Positions 54,883 through 64,000 are shown, counted from the first letter of the stretch. The stretch: 64,000 nucleotides of DNA from Hyunsoonleella jejuensis (GCF_900111025.1 NZ_FOFN01000001.1:930001-994000), one strand, 5' to 3'. A program made the numbers and translations. Notes: a model not told the origin generated them from the sequence alone.

Positions 54883-57800
54883 ATGAAAAGTATTAGCAAA
54901 AAGTTTGTTGTTTTTGTGCTATTTATGCTAGCATTATCTGCATTAGCGATCTATTTACACATGCTAAACAAAAAAGTAAATAAAGAAGAGCATGATTACC
55001 CCGTGTGGATTGAAATGATGGAAACCCCAGGGGTTAATTTAGAAGAAGCAAGACAAGCTTTTGATGCCTATTGGGAGCACCACGAACATTATAGAGGGGA
55101 TAAGTCTAAGAAATTTGAAAGATGGTATGCTAGGAATAGCAAACGCTTGGATGCTTATGGCAATGTAGTTCCACAGGCAGAAATAGTGGCCGAATATCAA
55201 AAAGCAAGAGAATTATCAAATTTTGCACAGCAAGGGCAGTGGATTAATTACGGCCCAATAGATGTAGGGCCTCGTAATGGTATAAAAAAAGATGGTGGAC
55301 GTGTGAAAGATGTTGAATTTCACCCTACAGATCCAAACATGTACTATGTGTCCTGTTTTAAAGGTGGATTGTTTACAACAGATAATGCAGGTCTTAATTG
55401 GACGCCTTTAACTGACCAAATTCCAGATGAAGTTTTAATATCTAAAGTAAGGCCTTCAAATCCTAGCAACATAATTATTGGGACTGATTTGGGTGTAAAA
55501 TACACAACTAACGGTGGAACGGTATGGAATGCATCAACAGGAATATCTGGAGAAACAAACGCTTTAATCATCAAGCCCGATAATGAAAATATAGTTATAG
55601 CTGGTAACGATTTTGGTATATACAGGTCTGTAGATGGTGGCGTATCCTTTGTACAGGTGCAATCGGCGAAATCGGTTGAAGAACTAAGAATGCACCCCAC
55701 AAATCCACAAATTATGTACGCTGGTACCAATGGAGGTTCACAAAATTCTTCTACCGAATTTTCACAGTTCTTTCGTTCTATTGATGGCGGTTTAAACTGG
55801 GTAGAAAATACAACAGATTTTGGAGATGGTACATTTATGAAAATAGCTGTAACTCCTGCACAACCAAACTATGTTTATGTTATCAATTCGAGAGACCATT
55901 TAGGTACAGATTCTTTTGACGGCGTTTACCGATCTACAGATTCTGGAGCCAGTTTTACAAAACGTTCTGTTAGTCCAGATAATATCGTGAACTATAATGA
56001 TAATGGAAACATTGATACGGGCTCCAGAGGGCAACCGAATTATAATTTATTTATTGTTGCAGACCCAAACAATGCCGATATTTTATATGGCGGTGGCGTA
56101 AAATCATGGAAGTCTGTAGACGGAGGTGCTAACTGGACTCAGTTTTACAGGGATGTATCCTCTGATGGAGGTGATATACATATAGACCAGTTAACTTGGG
56201 CATATTCCCCTCATGATGATACGTTGTTTGCCGTTAATGACGGCGGTATTTATTATTTGAATTCAAATGATAAATTTCAACAGATTACCGATGGATTGCC
56301 AATTGCAGAAGTTTGGGAGTGTACTCAAAGTCAGCAAAATTCGACTAATGTTGCTGGAGGTACATTTCACTGTGGGATTAAATTAAACAGAAGTGGTGTA
56401 TGGACTAGCCCATGGGGTGGTGACGAATCTACTGTGCTTTTCGATTATTCAGATGATACATATGCGTACCATTTCAAATACGATAGAATTCATAGATCAA
56501 GTAATGGCGGTATGACATTCCAACGTATCAATAATAACGCAGATAGAGGCGAATACACAGGAACTGGAGTTTTGGATAAAAGTGATGTAAATACGCTGTT
56601 TGTTGGATTGTTTGAAGTGGAACGTATCAATAATGCACGTACCGCAAACTCGTCAACAGTGTGGGATAAAATTTCCTCTTTTGGAGGGTCAACCAGAATT
56701 CAGAAGATAGAACAAAGTGATGCTGATCATAATATTTTGTACGTTTCAAGAGGAAGCGGTTCGTTTTATAGGTCGGATAATGTAAGAGATGCAAGTCCTG
56801 TGTTTACCAATTTAACAGGTAATTTAATAGGCTCGGGTAAAATAACAGATATTGCCACACACCCAACAAATGCAAATATTGTTTATGTTCTCAGGGGTAA
56901 TAAAGTGTATAGGTCTCCAGACAAAGGAGGCTCTTGGACAGATATCTCTACAGGCTTACCAAACATTCCGCTTTTAGAAATGGTTTACGATAAAACAAGC
57001 GATGAAGGCATCTATATTGGTACTGATATGGGCGTGTATTATAAAGATGCCACAATGGGTAGTTGGATTGATTATTCCAATGGATTAGCCGTAGTAAGGG
57101 TTTCTGGAATGGATATCTATTATGGTGCTAACAGAAACGAGAGTTTTATAACGGTTTCTACTGATGGTAGAGGCTTTTGGAGATCCGCCTTAAATGATGT
57201 TACAGTTCCTACAACCGCAGCTAATTTCTCAGCGGATACACAAACAGTTATTGTAAATAACTCTGTATCTTTTACAGATGCTTCCACAGGAGACCCGATG
57301 GCCTGGGAATGGGTTTTTGAAGGTGGTACACCGGAAACAAGTACCAGCCAAACCCCTGTAATACAATATGCCACAACGGGCACGTATAAAGTAACTTTAA
57401 AAGTTAGTGGTCTTGGTGGGATAGACACTAGAGAAGAGGTTGGATACATTACTGTAATCAACAATCCAGGAGGCTCAGGTCCTTTGCAAGCACATTACAA
57501 TTTTGATCAGAGTATATCGGATTCGTCTTCTTATTCCAGAGGGTTGTCCGTCATAGGGGGGTTCTCGCCTTCATATGTGGATGATCGCGATGGAAATTCT
57601 GAAAATGCCTATTTGGCACCGGGTAGTTCAGGCTTTTATTTGACCAACCCTTATAAAGGTATCGGCGGCACCGGTGAGCGTACTGTTACAGCTTGGATAA
57701 AAACTACTACCGCTGGAACCAGAAAAACTATTGTGTCGTGGGGAGCTAATTCTTCTGGACAGATGTGGAATGTGATGGTTGAGAATGGGAATATTCGTGT

Positions 57801-58395
57801 TGAAGGTGGGGGGTCCAATGTCCAAAATGATGATTCTACAGTAGCAAGGTTGGATGGAGATACGTGGCGCCATATTGCTGTGACTTACAATCCAACGGAT
57901 GGAGATAAGCTAAGTGATGTAAAACTTTACATTGATGGTGTGTATTATGCCAACCAACCAGATATAGTAGATTCTTTTCAATCTGAAACCACAGTTATTA
58001 ATACAGAAAACACTGTTAACGATTTGCAAATAGGTAATGCTGGCTATAATGACAACTATTACTGGTTGGGCGAATTGGATGATGTACGTATATATTCGAA
58101 GGCTTTGACCATAGGGGAGATTAATACAGTATTGGTTGGAGGTACTTTGAGTATTGAGAATAATGGGTTTGAAAATAATGAGATTAAAGTTTATCCAAAC
58201 CCTGTGAAAGATTTTTTAAAAATTAAGTCTAGTAACATGGAAAAGTTGAACCTTAAACTTTTCGATATAAAAGGTAAACAATTGAATAAAGTTTACGGTA
58301 ATAAAATTGATATGTCTTCCTTTGTTTCTGGGTTTTACATACTTACTGTAAGTTCTGGTGTTAAACAGGCTTCGTATAAAATATTGAAAAACTAA
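54883..58395 (+). CDS. T9SS-secreted Asp-box propeller protein with PKD and LamG modules
   Basis: This 1170-residue relative of the upstream giant protein has an N-terminal hydrophobic signal (FVLFMLALSALAIYL). The Asp-box propeller spans about 115-765 (YRSVDGGVSFVQV, FRSIDGGLNWVEN, WKSVDGGANWTQF, YRSPDKGGSWTDI), followed by PKD (774-860) and LamG (865-1085). The sorting domain starts VYPNPVKDFLKI. Its LamG module is almost identical in protein sequence to that of the 49450 gene over the NVQNDDSTVARLDGDTWRHI region but differs at many synonymous sites. No catalytic site was recognised. Confidence 0.85.
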   Translation: MKSISKKFVVFVLFMLALSALAIYLHMLNKKVNKEEHDYPVWIEMMETPGVNLEEARQAFDAYWEHHEHYRGDKSKKFERWYARNSKRLDAYGNVVPQAEIVAEYQKARELSNFAQQGQWINYGPIDVGPRNGIKKDGGRVKDVEFHPTDPNMYYVSCFKGGLFTTDNAGLNWTPLTDQIPDEVLISKVRPSNPSNIIIGTDLGVKYTTNGGTVWNASTGISGETNALIIKPDNENIVIAGNDFGIYRSVDGGVSFVQVQSAKSVEELRMHPTNPQIMYAGTNGGSQNSSTEFSQFFRSIDGGLNWVENTTDFGDGTFMKIAVTPAQPNYVYVINSRDHLGTDSFDGVYRSTDSGASFTKRSVSPDNIVNYNDNGNIDTGSRGQPNYNLFIVADPNNADILYGGGVKSWKSVDGGANWTQFYRDVSSDGGDIHIDQLTWAYSPHDDTLFAVNDGGIYYLNSNDKFQQITDGLPIAEVWECTQSQQNSTNVAGGTFHCGIKLNRSGVWTSPWGGDESTVLFDYSDDTYAYHFKYDRIHRSSNGGMTFQRINNNADRGEYTGTGVLDKSDVNTLFVGLFEVERINNARTANSSTVWDKISSFGGSTRIQKIEQSDADHNILYVSRGSGSFYRSDNVRDASPVFTNLTGNLIGSGKITDIATHPTNANIVYVLRGNKVYRSPDKGGSWTDISTGLPNIPLLEMVYDKTSDEGIYIGTDMGVYYKDATMGSWIDYSNGLAVVRVSGMDIYYGANRNESFITVSTDGRGFWRSALNDVTVPTTAANFSADTQTVIVNNSVSFTDASTGDPMAWEWVFEGGTPETSTSQTPVIQYATTGTYKVTLKVSGLGGIDTREEVGYITVINNPGGSGPLQAHYNFDQSISDSSSYSRGLSVIGGFSPSYVDDRDGNSENAYLAPGSSGFYLTNPYKGIGGTGERTVTAWIKTTTAGTRKTIVSWGANSSGQMWNVMVENGNIRVEGGGSNVQNDDSTVARLDGDTWRHIAVTYNPTDGDKLSDVKLYIDGVYYANQPDIVDSFQSETTVINTENTVNDLQIGNAGYNDNYYWLGELDDVRIYSKALTIGEINTVLVGGTLSIENNGFENNEIKVYPNPVKDFLKIKSSNMEKLNLKLFDIKGKQLNKVYGNKIDMSSFVSGFYILTVSSGVKQASYKILKN

Positions 58396-58424
58396 ATACT
58401 CAATAGGCGTTATTTCTTAAAACT

Positions 58425-59849
58425 ATGAATGCGATAAAAAATAAAATTTTAAAATTTATAATACTCCTAGCAATAAGTCTAAATGTGTTTTCCTGTTTTT
58501 CAAAAAAAATAAATTCGGTTAACGAATCAAAACCTAACATAGTATTTATTCTTGTAGATGATTTAGGCTGGAGTGATGTGGGTTTTATGGGTAATCCTGT
58601 ATACGAAACATTAAATTTGGATAAATTATCTATGGAAAGCGTAACGTTTTCTAATGCTTATGCTCCAGCGGCAAATTGTGCACCAAGTAGAGCATGTATT
58701 TTAACAGGTAAAAATACCCCAAGGCACGGTATCTATACTGTAGGATCTTCTGAAAGAGGAAAGGCTGCAAATAGAAAACTAATACCTACGAAGAATACTA
58801 AAACATTAAAAGAAGACTTTATAACGTTGGGTGAAGTTCTAAAAGCTAAAGGATATCAAACGGCCACAATGGGCAAATGGCACCTAAGTGATAACCCAAC
58901 AACCCAAGGGTTTGATGTAAATGTTGGCGGGTCTCATGCTGGTCATCCAAAATCGTATTTCAGCCCTTATAAAAATCCAGTTTTAGAGGATGGTGAAGAT
59001 GGAGAGTATTTAACGGATAGACTTACCAATGAAGCCATCAGCTTTATAGAGTCTAATAGCACAAAGCCATTTTTCCTCTATTTGCCTTACTTTACAGTAC
59101 ATACACCGCTGCAAGGAAAAAAAGATTTAGTTGAGAAGTATAAGGAAAAAATAAAAGGAGATAAACGCTTTAATGCGGAGTATGGTGCTATGGTAGAGAG
59201 TATGGATGCCAATGTAGGAAGAATTTTAGAAGCATTGAAAACGCTAAATATTTCTGAAAACACCATTGTTGTTTTTACATCAGATAACGGTGGTTTGGCT
59301 AGTGTATCTTCACAATTTCCAATTCGTGCAGGAAAAGGTTCTTACTACGAAGGAGGTATTAGAGTGCCTTTTGTAATGCGATGGCCAAATAAAATAAAGC
59401 AACCTAAAAAGGAAGATACTCCAATAACAGGATTGGATATTTTTCCAACAATTCTTGAAGCTGTAAACGATACCAAAGATTATGAATTAGACGGGAATTC
59501 AATACTACCATTAGTTTTAAACAATAAACCTTTTACTGAACGGTCGTTGTTTTGGCATTTTCCGATATATTTACAGGGTGTAAATCCACTTAAGGATGAA
59601 GCAAGAGATTCTTTATTTAGAACACGCCCAGGAAGCGTGATTAGAAAGGGCAAATGGAAGCTACACGAATATTTTGAGGACAATGCACTAGAGCTTTATA
59701 ATCTGGAAGCGGACTTGAGAGAACAAGAAGATGTTTCAGAAAAATACCCGAATATTACCAAGGAACTGCATCGCGAACTTGTAGCTTGGAGAAACAAAAG
59801 TAATGCACCTGTTCCAAAGGAATTAAATCCAAGGTATGTGTCCAATTAA
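58425..59849 (+). CDS. Sulfatase (formylglycine type)
   Basis: This 474-residue type I sulfatase has a lipoprotein-like signal (Cys after SLNVFS). The metal site is FILVDDLGWSDVGFMG, and Cys85-Ala-Pro-Ser-Arg lies in NCAPSRACILTGKNTPRHG. Further motifs are ATMGKWHLS, VFTSDNGG and the C-terminal LYNLEADLREQEDVSEKYP. It differs clearly from the 45290 sulfatase, so the two probably remove sulfate from different positions. It is the second-last gene of the plus-strand PUL. Confidence 0.94.
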   Translation: MNAIKNKILKFIILLAISLNVFSCFSKKINSVNESKPNIVFILVDDLGWSDVGFMGNPVYETLNLDKLSMESVTFSNAYAPAANCAPSRACILTGKNTPRHGIYTVGSSERGKAANRKLIPTKNTKTLKEDFITLGEVLKAKGYQTATMGKWHLSDNPTTQGFDVNVGGSHAGHPKSYFSPYKNPVLEDGEDGEYLTDRLTNEAISFIESNSTKPFFLYLPYFTVHTPLQGKKDLVEKYKEKIKGDKRFNAEYGAMVESMDANVGRILEALKTLNISENTIVVFTSDNGGLASVSSQFPIRAGKGSYYEGGIRVPFVMRWPNKIKQPKKEDTPITGLDIFPTILEAVNDTKDYELDGNSILPLVLNNKPFTERSLFWHFPIYLQGVNPLKDEARDSLFRTRPGSVIRKGKWKLHEYFEDNALELYNLEADLREQEDVSEKYPNITKELHRELVAWRNKSNAPVPKELNPRYVSN

Positions 59850-59872
59850 AACGACATTATTTATCATACATC

Positions 59873-62488
59873 ATGCATAGAAGAGATTATATAAAAACCA
59901 TTACATTAGGCTCTATTTTGCCAATAGCTCTGGGATGTAAGGATTCATTAATATCTGGTAATTATTCCAAAGGCCCAGGAAAAGTACGTTTCAAAAGCAA
60001 TTGGCACCAATGGGATGACATGAAGTGGGCAGGACCCGAATATTGGGGAAACACATTACAGGACTGGATGATTTCAAAAGGTAGATTGGTATGCGATATA
60101 ACCAATAAAAACAGAAATATTCACCTACTAACGCTTCAAAATCCTAACGGGAATGCAGCATTAAAAATGGATGTTTCGATACAATTAATGCATACTGATA
60201 TTTCTAAGGCAAATAGTGGTTGTATTGGTTTTAGAATAGGTGCAAAAGGACCTTTTGATGATTACAGGTCTGCCGCAGTTTTTGGAAAGGGGATTGATAT
60301 TGGTCTAACACCTCAAGGACAATTGAAGGTTGGTGATCAATTTTATCAATCAGATTTAGCAGAAACGCCTAAAGCCTTCAATATATATGTTTCAACCAAA
60401 GCGAAAGATGATTTAAACCAGTATGTTGCTGTTAAGATTGAAGATATAGCGTCTGGCAATATGTTGTTTGAACAGGACAATATAGTTGTGCCAAATGAAG
60501 ATTTAAAAGGCAATATAGCCTTACTTGCAGATATTGATATAAAAGGTAAGGTATTGCAGAATAGACCATCAGTTGCCTTTGAAGACTGGATTATAGAATC
60601 AGATAATTTATATCAAAATAAAGATCATATTTTTGGTCCTATATGTTTTGCACAATACACGCTAAATAAAAATACATTAAAACTTACCGGACAGTTTTCA
60701 CCCATTGAAACTATAAAAGACCATAGTATTGAAGTAGCATTCCAGCACAATGGTACGTGGAAAAGCATGTTAAAAACCAAGCTGAAACATGAAGGTAGAG
60801 CCGTTAATTTTAAATTTGATAACTGGAATTATAATTACGATGTGCCTTATCGCATATCAGTAAAAATACCTCTTAAAAATGAGATTATAGAATATCAATA
60901 CGATGGTACAATAGCTAAAGAACCATTAGATCAAGATAATTTAAAAGCAGCGGTATTCAGCTGTAATTTTCATTTTGGTTTTCCCGATGCAGATATCCAT
61001 GAGAGCGTATCTAAACTTAATCCCGATGTTATTATGTTTTTGGGAGACCAGTTTTATGAAGGGACCGGTGGGTTCGGGGCAAAATTCCAGGGGGATTACG
61101 ATAAAATGTGCTTAGACTATCTGCGTAAATGGATGATGTTTGGGTGGTCTTACAGAGAAATTTTTAGACATAAGCCATGTGCCATTATACCAGATGATCA
61201 TGATGTTTACCATGGCAACATTTGGGGAGAAGAAGGAAAATTAGCTGATACTAGTAATGGTTTTGGCGCCTCTGCTCAAGATAGTGGTGGCTACAAAATG
61301 CCTCCGGAATGGGTTAATATGGTGCAGTTTACGCAAACCAGTCACTTGCCTGATCCTTACGACGCTACGCCAGTAAAAAATAATATTGGGGTGTATTATA
61401 CGCATTGGAACTATGGTGGCATAAGTTTTGCCATTTTGGAGGATAGAAAATTTAAGTCTGCACCAGAGCATATTTTACCAAAGGAAGCTGAGGTTAATAA
61501 TGGATGGATTATGGCAGATAATTTTGATATAAAAAAATATAAGCACCTTGATGCAGAGTTATTAGGTGAAAGACAAGAATTATTTCTAGAAAATTGGATT
61601 GAAGATTGGTCGAATGGTGCACAAATGAAAGCCGTTTTATCACAAACAAATTTTGCAACGGTAGCTACGTTGCCAGAAGGGGCAAAAACAGGAGCTGTAA
61701 TTCCAAAACTGTATATTCCAGAACTAGGTGAATATATAAAGGGAGATAGACCGACGGTAGATATGGATTCTAATGGTTGGCCGGCAAAGAAAAGAGATAA
61801 AGCTATAGAAATAATTCGAAAAGGCTTTGCGTTTCATATAGCAGGTGATCAACACTTGGGGTCGTTTATTCAGTATGGTAAAGATGAATTTGGAGATAGT
61901 GGATACGCTTTTGCGGGACCCGCATTAAATAATATATGGCCTCGTAGATTTTGGCCACCAGTAGATAGTTCCAATCATACGTATGATAATCCCGCATATA
62001 CAGGGAACCATATTGATGGTTTTGGAAATAAAATGACGGTTGAAGCTGTAGCCAATCCTCATAATATGCATAAAGAACCTAAAGTGTTACATAATAGGGC
62101 TGTGGGTTATGGTATTGTGACCTTCAACAAAAAAGATAGAACAATTAAAACGGACTGTTATCAAAGGTTTGCTGACCCCCTAGCAGAAGGCGCACAATAC
62201 CCAGGTTGGCCACAGGTAATTTCGCAAGAAGCAAACTATAGTAGAAAAGCAAAGGCTTACCTGCCTGAAATTAAAGTAAATGGAATAGCCAATCCTGTCA
62301 TTCAAATTAAAAATGAAAAAACTGGAGTTCTGGTTTATACGCTCCGCATGCTCAATAACATCTTTAAGCCAAAAATATTTGATGATGCTGTGACTTACAC
62401 TGTAAAAGTAGGAGAGCCAGATAAAAATTTATGGCAAGAAACGAAGTCTGTTAAGGTTGATGGTAACGAATTGGTATTTAATTTCTAG
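59873..62488 (+). CDS. PhoD-type phosphoesterase with N-terminal lectin-like domain
   Basis: This 871-residue lipoprotein (Tat-like RRDYIKTI, lipobox Cys after ILPIALG) has a concanavalin-like jelly-roll at about 35-250, with KSNWHQWDDMKWAG and GNIALLADIDIKGK. A beta-sandwich linker follows, then a PhoD/metallophosphatase domain (about 360-780). The metal motifs are DVIMFLGDQFYEG, IIPDDHDVYHGNIWGEEG and FHIAGDQHLGS. PhoD enzymes hydrolyse phosphodiesters and phosphomonoesters. Its place next to a sulfatase in a PUL suggests it acts on a substituted glycan, either phosphate or another ester; that is inference. Confidence 0.85.
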   Translation: MHRRDYIKTITLGSILPIALGCKDSLISGNYSKGPGKVRFKSNWHQWDDMKWAGPEYWGNTLQDWMISKGRLVCDITNKNRNIHLLTLQNPNGNAALKMDVSIQLMHTDISKANSGCIGFRIGAKGPFDDYRSAAVFGKGIDIGLTPQGQLKVGDQFYQSDLAETPKAFNIYVSTKAKDDLNQYVAVKIEDIASGNMLFEQDNIVVPNEDLKGNIALLADIDIKGKVLQNRPSVAFEDWIIESDNLYQNKDHIFGPICFAQYTLNKNTLKLTGQFSPIETIKDHSIEVAFQHNGTWKSMLKTKLKHEGRAVNFKFDNWNYNYDVPYRISVKIPLKNEIIEYQYDGTIAKEPLDQDNLKAAVFSCNFHFGFPDADIHESVSKLNPDVIMFLGDQFYEGTGGFGAKFQGDYDKMCLDYLRKWMMFGWSYREIFRHKPCAIIPDDHDVYHGNIWGEEGKLADTSNGFGASAQDSGGYKMPPEWVNMVQFTQTSHLPDPYDATPVKNNIGVYYTHWNYGGISFAILEDRKFKSAPEHILPKEAEVNNGWIMADNFDIKKYKHLDAELLGERQELFLENWIEDWSNGAQMKAVLSQTNFATVATLPEGAKTGAVIPKLYIPELGEYIKGDRPTVDMDSNGWPAKKRDKAIEIIRKGFAFHIAGDQHLGSFIQYGKDEFGDSGYAFAGPALNNIWPRRFWPPVDSSNHTYDNPAYTGNHIDGFGNKMTVEAVANPHNMHKEPKVLHNRAVGYGIVTFNKKDRTIKTDCYQRFADPLAEGAQYPGWPQVISQEANYSRKAKAYLPEIKVNGIANPVIQIKNEKTGVLVYTLRMLNNIFKPKIFDDAVTYTVKVGEPDKNLWQETKSVKVDGNELVFNF

Positions 62489-62579
62489 TAAATACTCAGA
62501 TACACAAATTTTCGATGGCATCATGAATTATAAGTCTCTAATAATGATACCATAATTTTGGTTTTATTCTTGATTTCTA

Positions 62580-63377
62580 CTATGGTTTCAAAAACTGTAG
62601 ATTAATACCAGCAAAAAGCTGAAATTGAGGTTGGGTGCCTCTATGTAGCATAGAATATTGAGGCTCTATAAAACAATTAAAAACGGTATTACTAACTTTT
62701 ACAACTTTACCAATTCCTAAGGCCATTGGTACGGAATAGGATTCGGTTTCAAAATTGAAGAACCAAGCAGGAGCTCCACGAAGGTAGGTTCCATTGCCTA
62801 ATTGCCAAAAATAAAATGGTTGTATAACAGAGTTGTTTGTTTTGTCACGACCGTCATCTCCAGCTATAGAGGTTTGCCACGTTACTAGCCCGCCTAGTTG
62901 AAACTGCGGCGATTTTACAACAAAGGCTACAAATGCAATTCCAGCTTGCCATTTACCAGAACCTAACAAGTCGTTAGATGCTGAAGGTGCTGAAATTATT
63001 GGTCCTATACCTACTGTAGCCGTGGGCTTTGAAACGAAGTTATAAGTTAATAAGGCATTAACATCCCCTAGGCCGTTTTGTGCATTTACAATACCAGTGC
63101 CATCAGGGGAAGCAACTGTATTTAATGGAACAGAAACCCTTAACAATAATCTTCCTGAAGAAAAAGGTTTAGCAAAGCGTATCCAAGATGTGTTGAGGTA
63201 AGCGTCATCAGGGGCATCTGCAAGCTTGGGTATATAATAATTATGAAAATTAAGAGCGGTCATGTTTGCTAATGGATTGTTAGCTTGAGCACCACCAGTA
63301 TGTCCTTCTTTTGGTTCTTGAGCCACAGCAGATAGGTATACCATGAGAATTATAAATAAAGCTAAAATATATTTCAT
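62580..63377 (-). CDS. Outer-membrane beta-barrel protein of unknown role
   Basis: This 265-residue protein has a signal peptide (ALFIILMVYLSAVAQ). Amphipathic strands continue to the end of the protein, which finishes LFAGINLQFLKP. The strand pattern (GLGDVNALLTYNF, ATVGIGPIISAPSASND, LGGLVTWQTSIAG) resembles MetA-pathway/phenol-degradation-type or transporter-like barrels (PF13557 style). It converges on the PhoD-type gene and lies six bases after the alpha/beta hydrolase gene, probably in one operon. Confidence 0.65.
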   Translation of the reverse strand: MKYILALFIILMVYLSAVAQEPKEGHTGGAQANNPLANMTALNFHNYYIPKLADAPDDAYLNTSWIRFAKPFSSGRLLLRVSVPLNTVASPDGTGIVNAQNGLGDVNALLTYNFVSKPTATVGIGPIISAPSASNDLLGSGKWQAGIAFVAFVVKSPQFQLGGLVTWQTSIAGDDGRDKTNNSVIQPFYFWQLGNGTYLRGAPAWFFNFETESYSVPMALGIGKVVKVSNTVFNCFIEPQYSMLHRGTQPQFQLFAGINLQFLKP

Positions 63378-63383
63378 AGAATA

Positions 63384-64000
63384 TTATTCTTTTAAAAACT
63401 TCACCATAAAATCACTGATTTTAAAATCAATAGTTTTTTCAGATTCTGCATTTTTACTAGTATATACATAATTAATAACATTTGCTTTATCGAGTTTTCT
63501 AGATACTGCAACTGCATGTTTTCTATGGTGCTGGATGATATTATTGTTTTTAGGAAAATTAGCCTCCATTAAATTCATTAGGTATGTTGGCGGGTCTTCT
63601 GAATCTATCATGGTTAGCATATCCAGACTTTCTGAAGCTTTGCGCACCTGCTTTTTAAATGGTTTATATTTTGGATAACCATAAAAATTAGCAGCAGCGT
63701 CATAGAACTGTTTACGTTTTAATGGTACTAATAAACTCATAAATGGGATGATTTTTTTCCATTTAAAAACGTTGTATGTTGCTTGAGTCGCTATGGCACC
63801 AACACATTTCAGTCGTGTTGATTCCCCCAGCAAAGTTGTGTCACCTTGGATGGCTAAATCATCATGGTACGCAAAGTACAAAGATGAGCCCGCACCTGCA
63901 GAACCGCCATAACATCCTACCCTTTCTTTATCTATATTAAACTTGCTGGCATTAAATCTGAAGTACTGAATGGCTCTCTTAATATCCTGCAGAGATACCT
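63384..64000 (-). CDS. Alpha/beta hydrolase, C-terminal part (partial)
   Basis: The gene runs off the right edge; 205 codons are visible. The nucleophile elbow is VGCYGGSAGAGSSLYFA, preceded by SLQDIKRAIQYFR, as in carboxylesterases of the BD-FAE/HSL-like group. An Asp candidate lies in MIDSEDPPTYLMN and a His in QHHRKHAVAV. It may be a carbohydrate or lipid esterase; the missing N-terminus prevents a call on signal peptide and oxyanion-hole motif. Confidence 0.7.
   Translation of the reverse strand, partial: VSLQDIKRAIQYFRFNASKFNIDKERVGCYGGSAGAGSSLYFAYHDDLAIQGDTTLLGESTRLKCVGAIATQATYNVFKWKKIIPFMSLLVPLKRKQFYDAAANFYGYPKYKPFKKQVRKASESLDMLTMIDSEDPPTYLMNLMEANFPKNNNIIQHHRKHAVAVSRKLDKANVINYVYTSKNAESEKTIDFKISDFMVKFLKE

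Noticed and set aside
49450-58395. Sialidase (GH33) or GH74 annotation for the Asp-box propellers
   Set aside because: Asp boxes alone do not define these enzymes; the Arg triad and Tyr/Glu pair of sialidases and the paired catalytic Asp of GH74 could not be identified.
1-64000. CRISPR arrays, insertion sequences, prophage or toxin-antitoxin loci
   Set aside because: No regularly spaced repeats, transposases, integrases, phage structural genes or toxin-antitoxin pairs were found on either strand.

Overview
The window looks like a chromosomal segment of a marine member of the Flavobacteriaceae (Bacteroidota). The evidence is AT-rich DNA, SusC/SusD pairs, a hybrid two-component regulator, type IX secretion (T9SS) C-terminal signals, TTG/TAnnTTTG promoters and interspersed repeats of the kind seen in flavobacterial genomes. 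No phage, insertion sequence or CRISPR array was seen. The genus cannot be fixed from the sequence alone.

Bases 1-13.7 kb are mostly housekeeping: a partial glycosyltransferase, a flippase-like membrane protein, an outer-membrane protein, ruvC, hemW, a cyclase-family hydrolase and small conserved proteins. A BlaI/M56 sensor-repressor pair follows, with three operators in front of it, then a DMT exporter and an M20 dipeptidase. hemW carries two different interspersed repeats read in frame. A larger composite repeat lies at 12.1-12.25 kb.

Bases 13.7-24.9 kb hold a tRNA-Leu and then a trans-4-hydroxy-L-proline catabolic cluster: an AraC regulator, a DHDPS-family lyase/deaminase, a ketoglutarate-semialdehyde-type dehydrogenase, hydroxyproline epimerase and a D-hydroxyproline dehydrogenase-like flavoprotein. 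Two exported peptidases (DUF885 and S9/DPP-IV) are interleaved, so the operon probably converts Hyp-containing peptides to 2-oxoglutarate. It has been remodelled. The canonical DHDPS-type gene at the head of the operon is a frameshifted 3' remnant, a different DHDPS-family gene sits nearby, and a degraded AraC DNA-binding domain lies beyond that.

Bases 25.0-33.1 kb hold amino-sugar catabolism: nucleotidyltransferase, NahK-like kinase, sugar MFS transporter and a NagB-PIG-L fusion. A broken ORF and a GMC oxidoreductase with its small subunit follow. Bases 33.1-62.5 kb form a polysaccharide utilization locus (PUL): hybrid two-component regulator, GH109-like Tat-exported enzyme, SusC, SusD, LamG/PKD surface lipoprotein, two sulfatases, three T9SS-secreted multidomain proteins (two with Asp-box propellers), a lipoprotein and a PhoD-type phosphoesterase with a lectin-like N-terminus. 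The predicted substrate is a sulfated, N-acetylhexosamine-containing glycan. A near-identical bipartite 28-bp motif precedes both the amino-sugar operon and the regulator gene, which suggests one regulon.

The window ends with an outer-membrane protein and a partial alpha/beta hydrolase. Hydroxyproline and sulfated amino-sugar use side by side would fit growth on animal extracellular matrix or mucus; that is inference.
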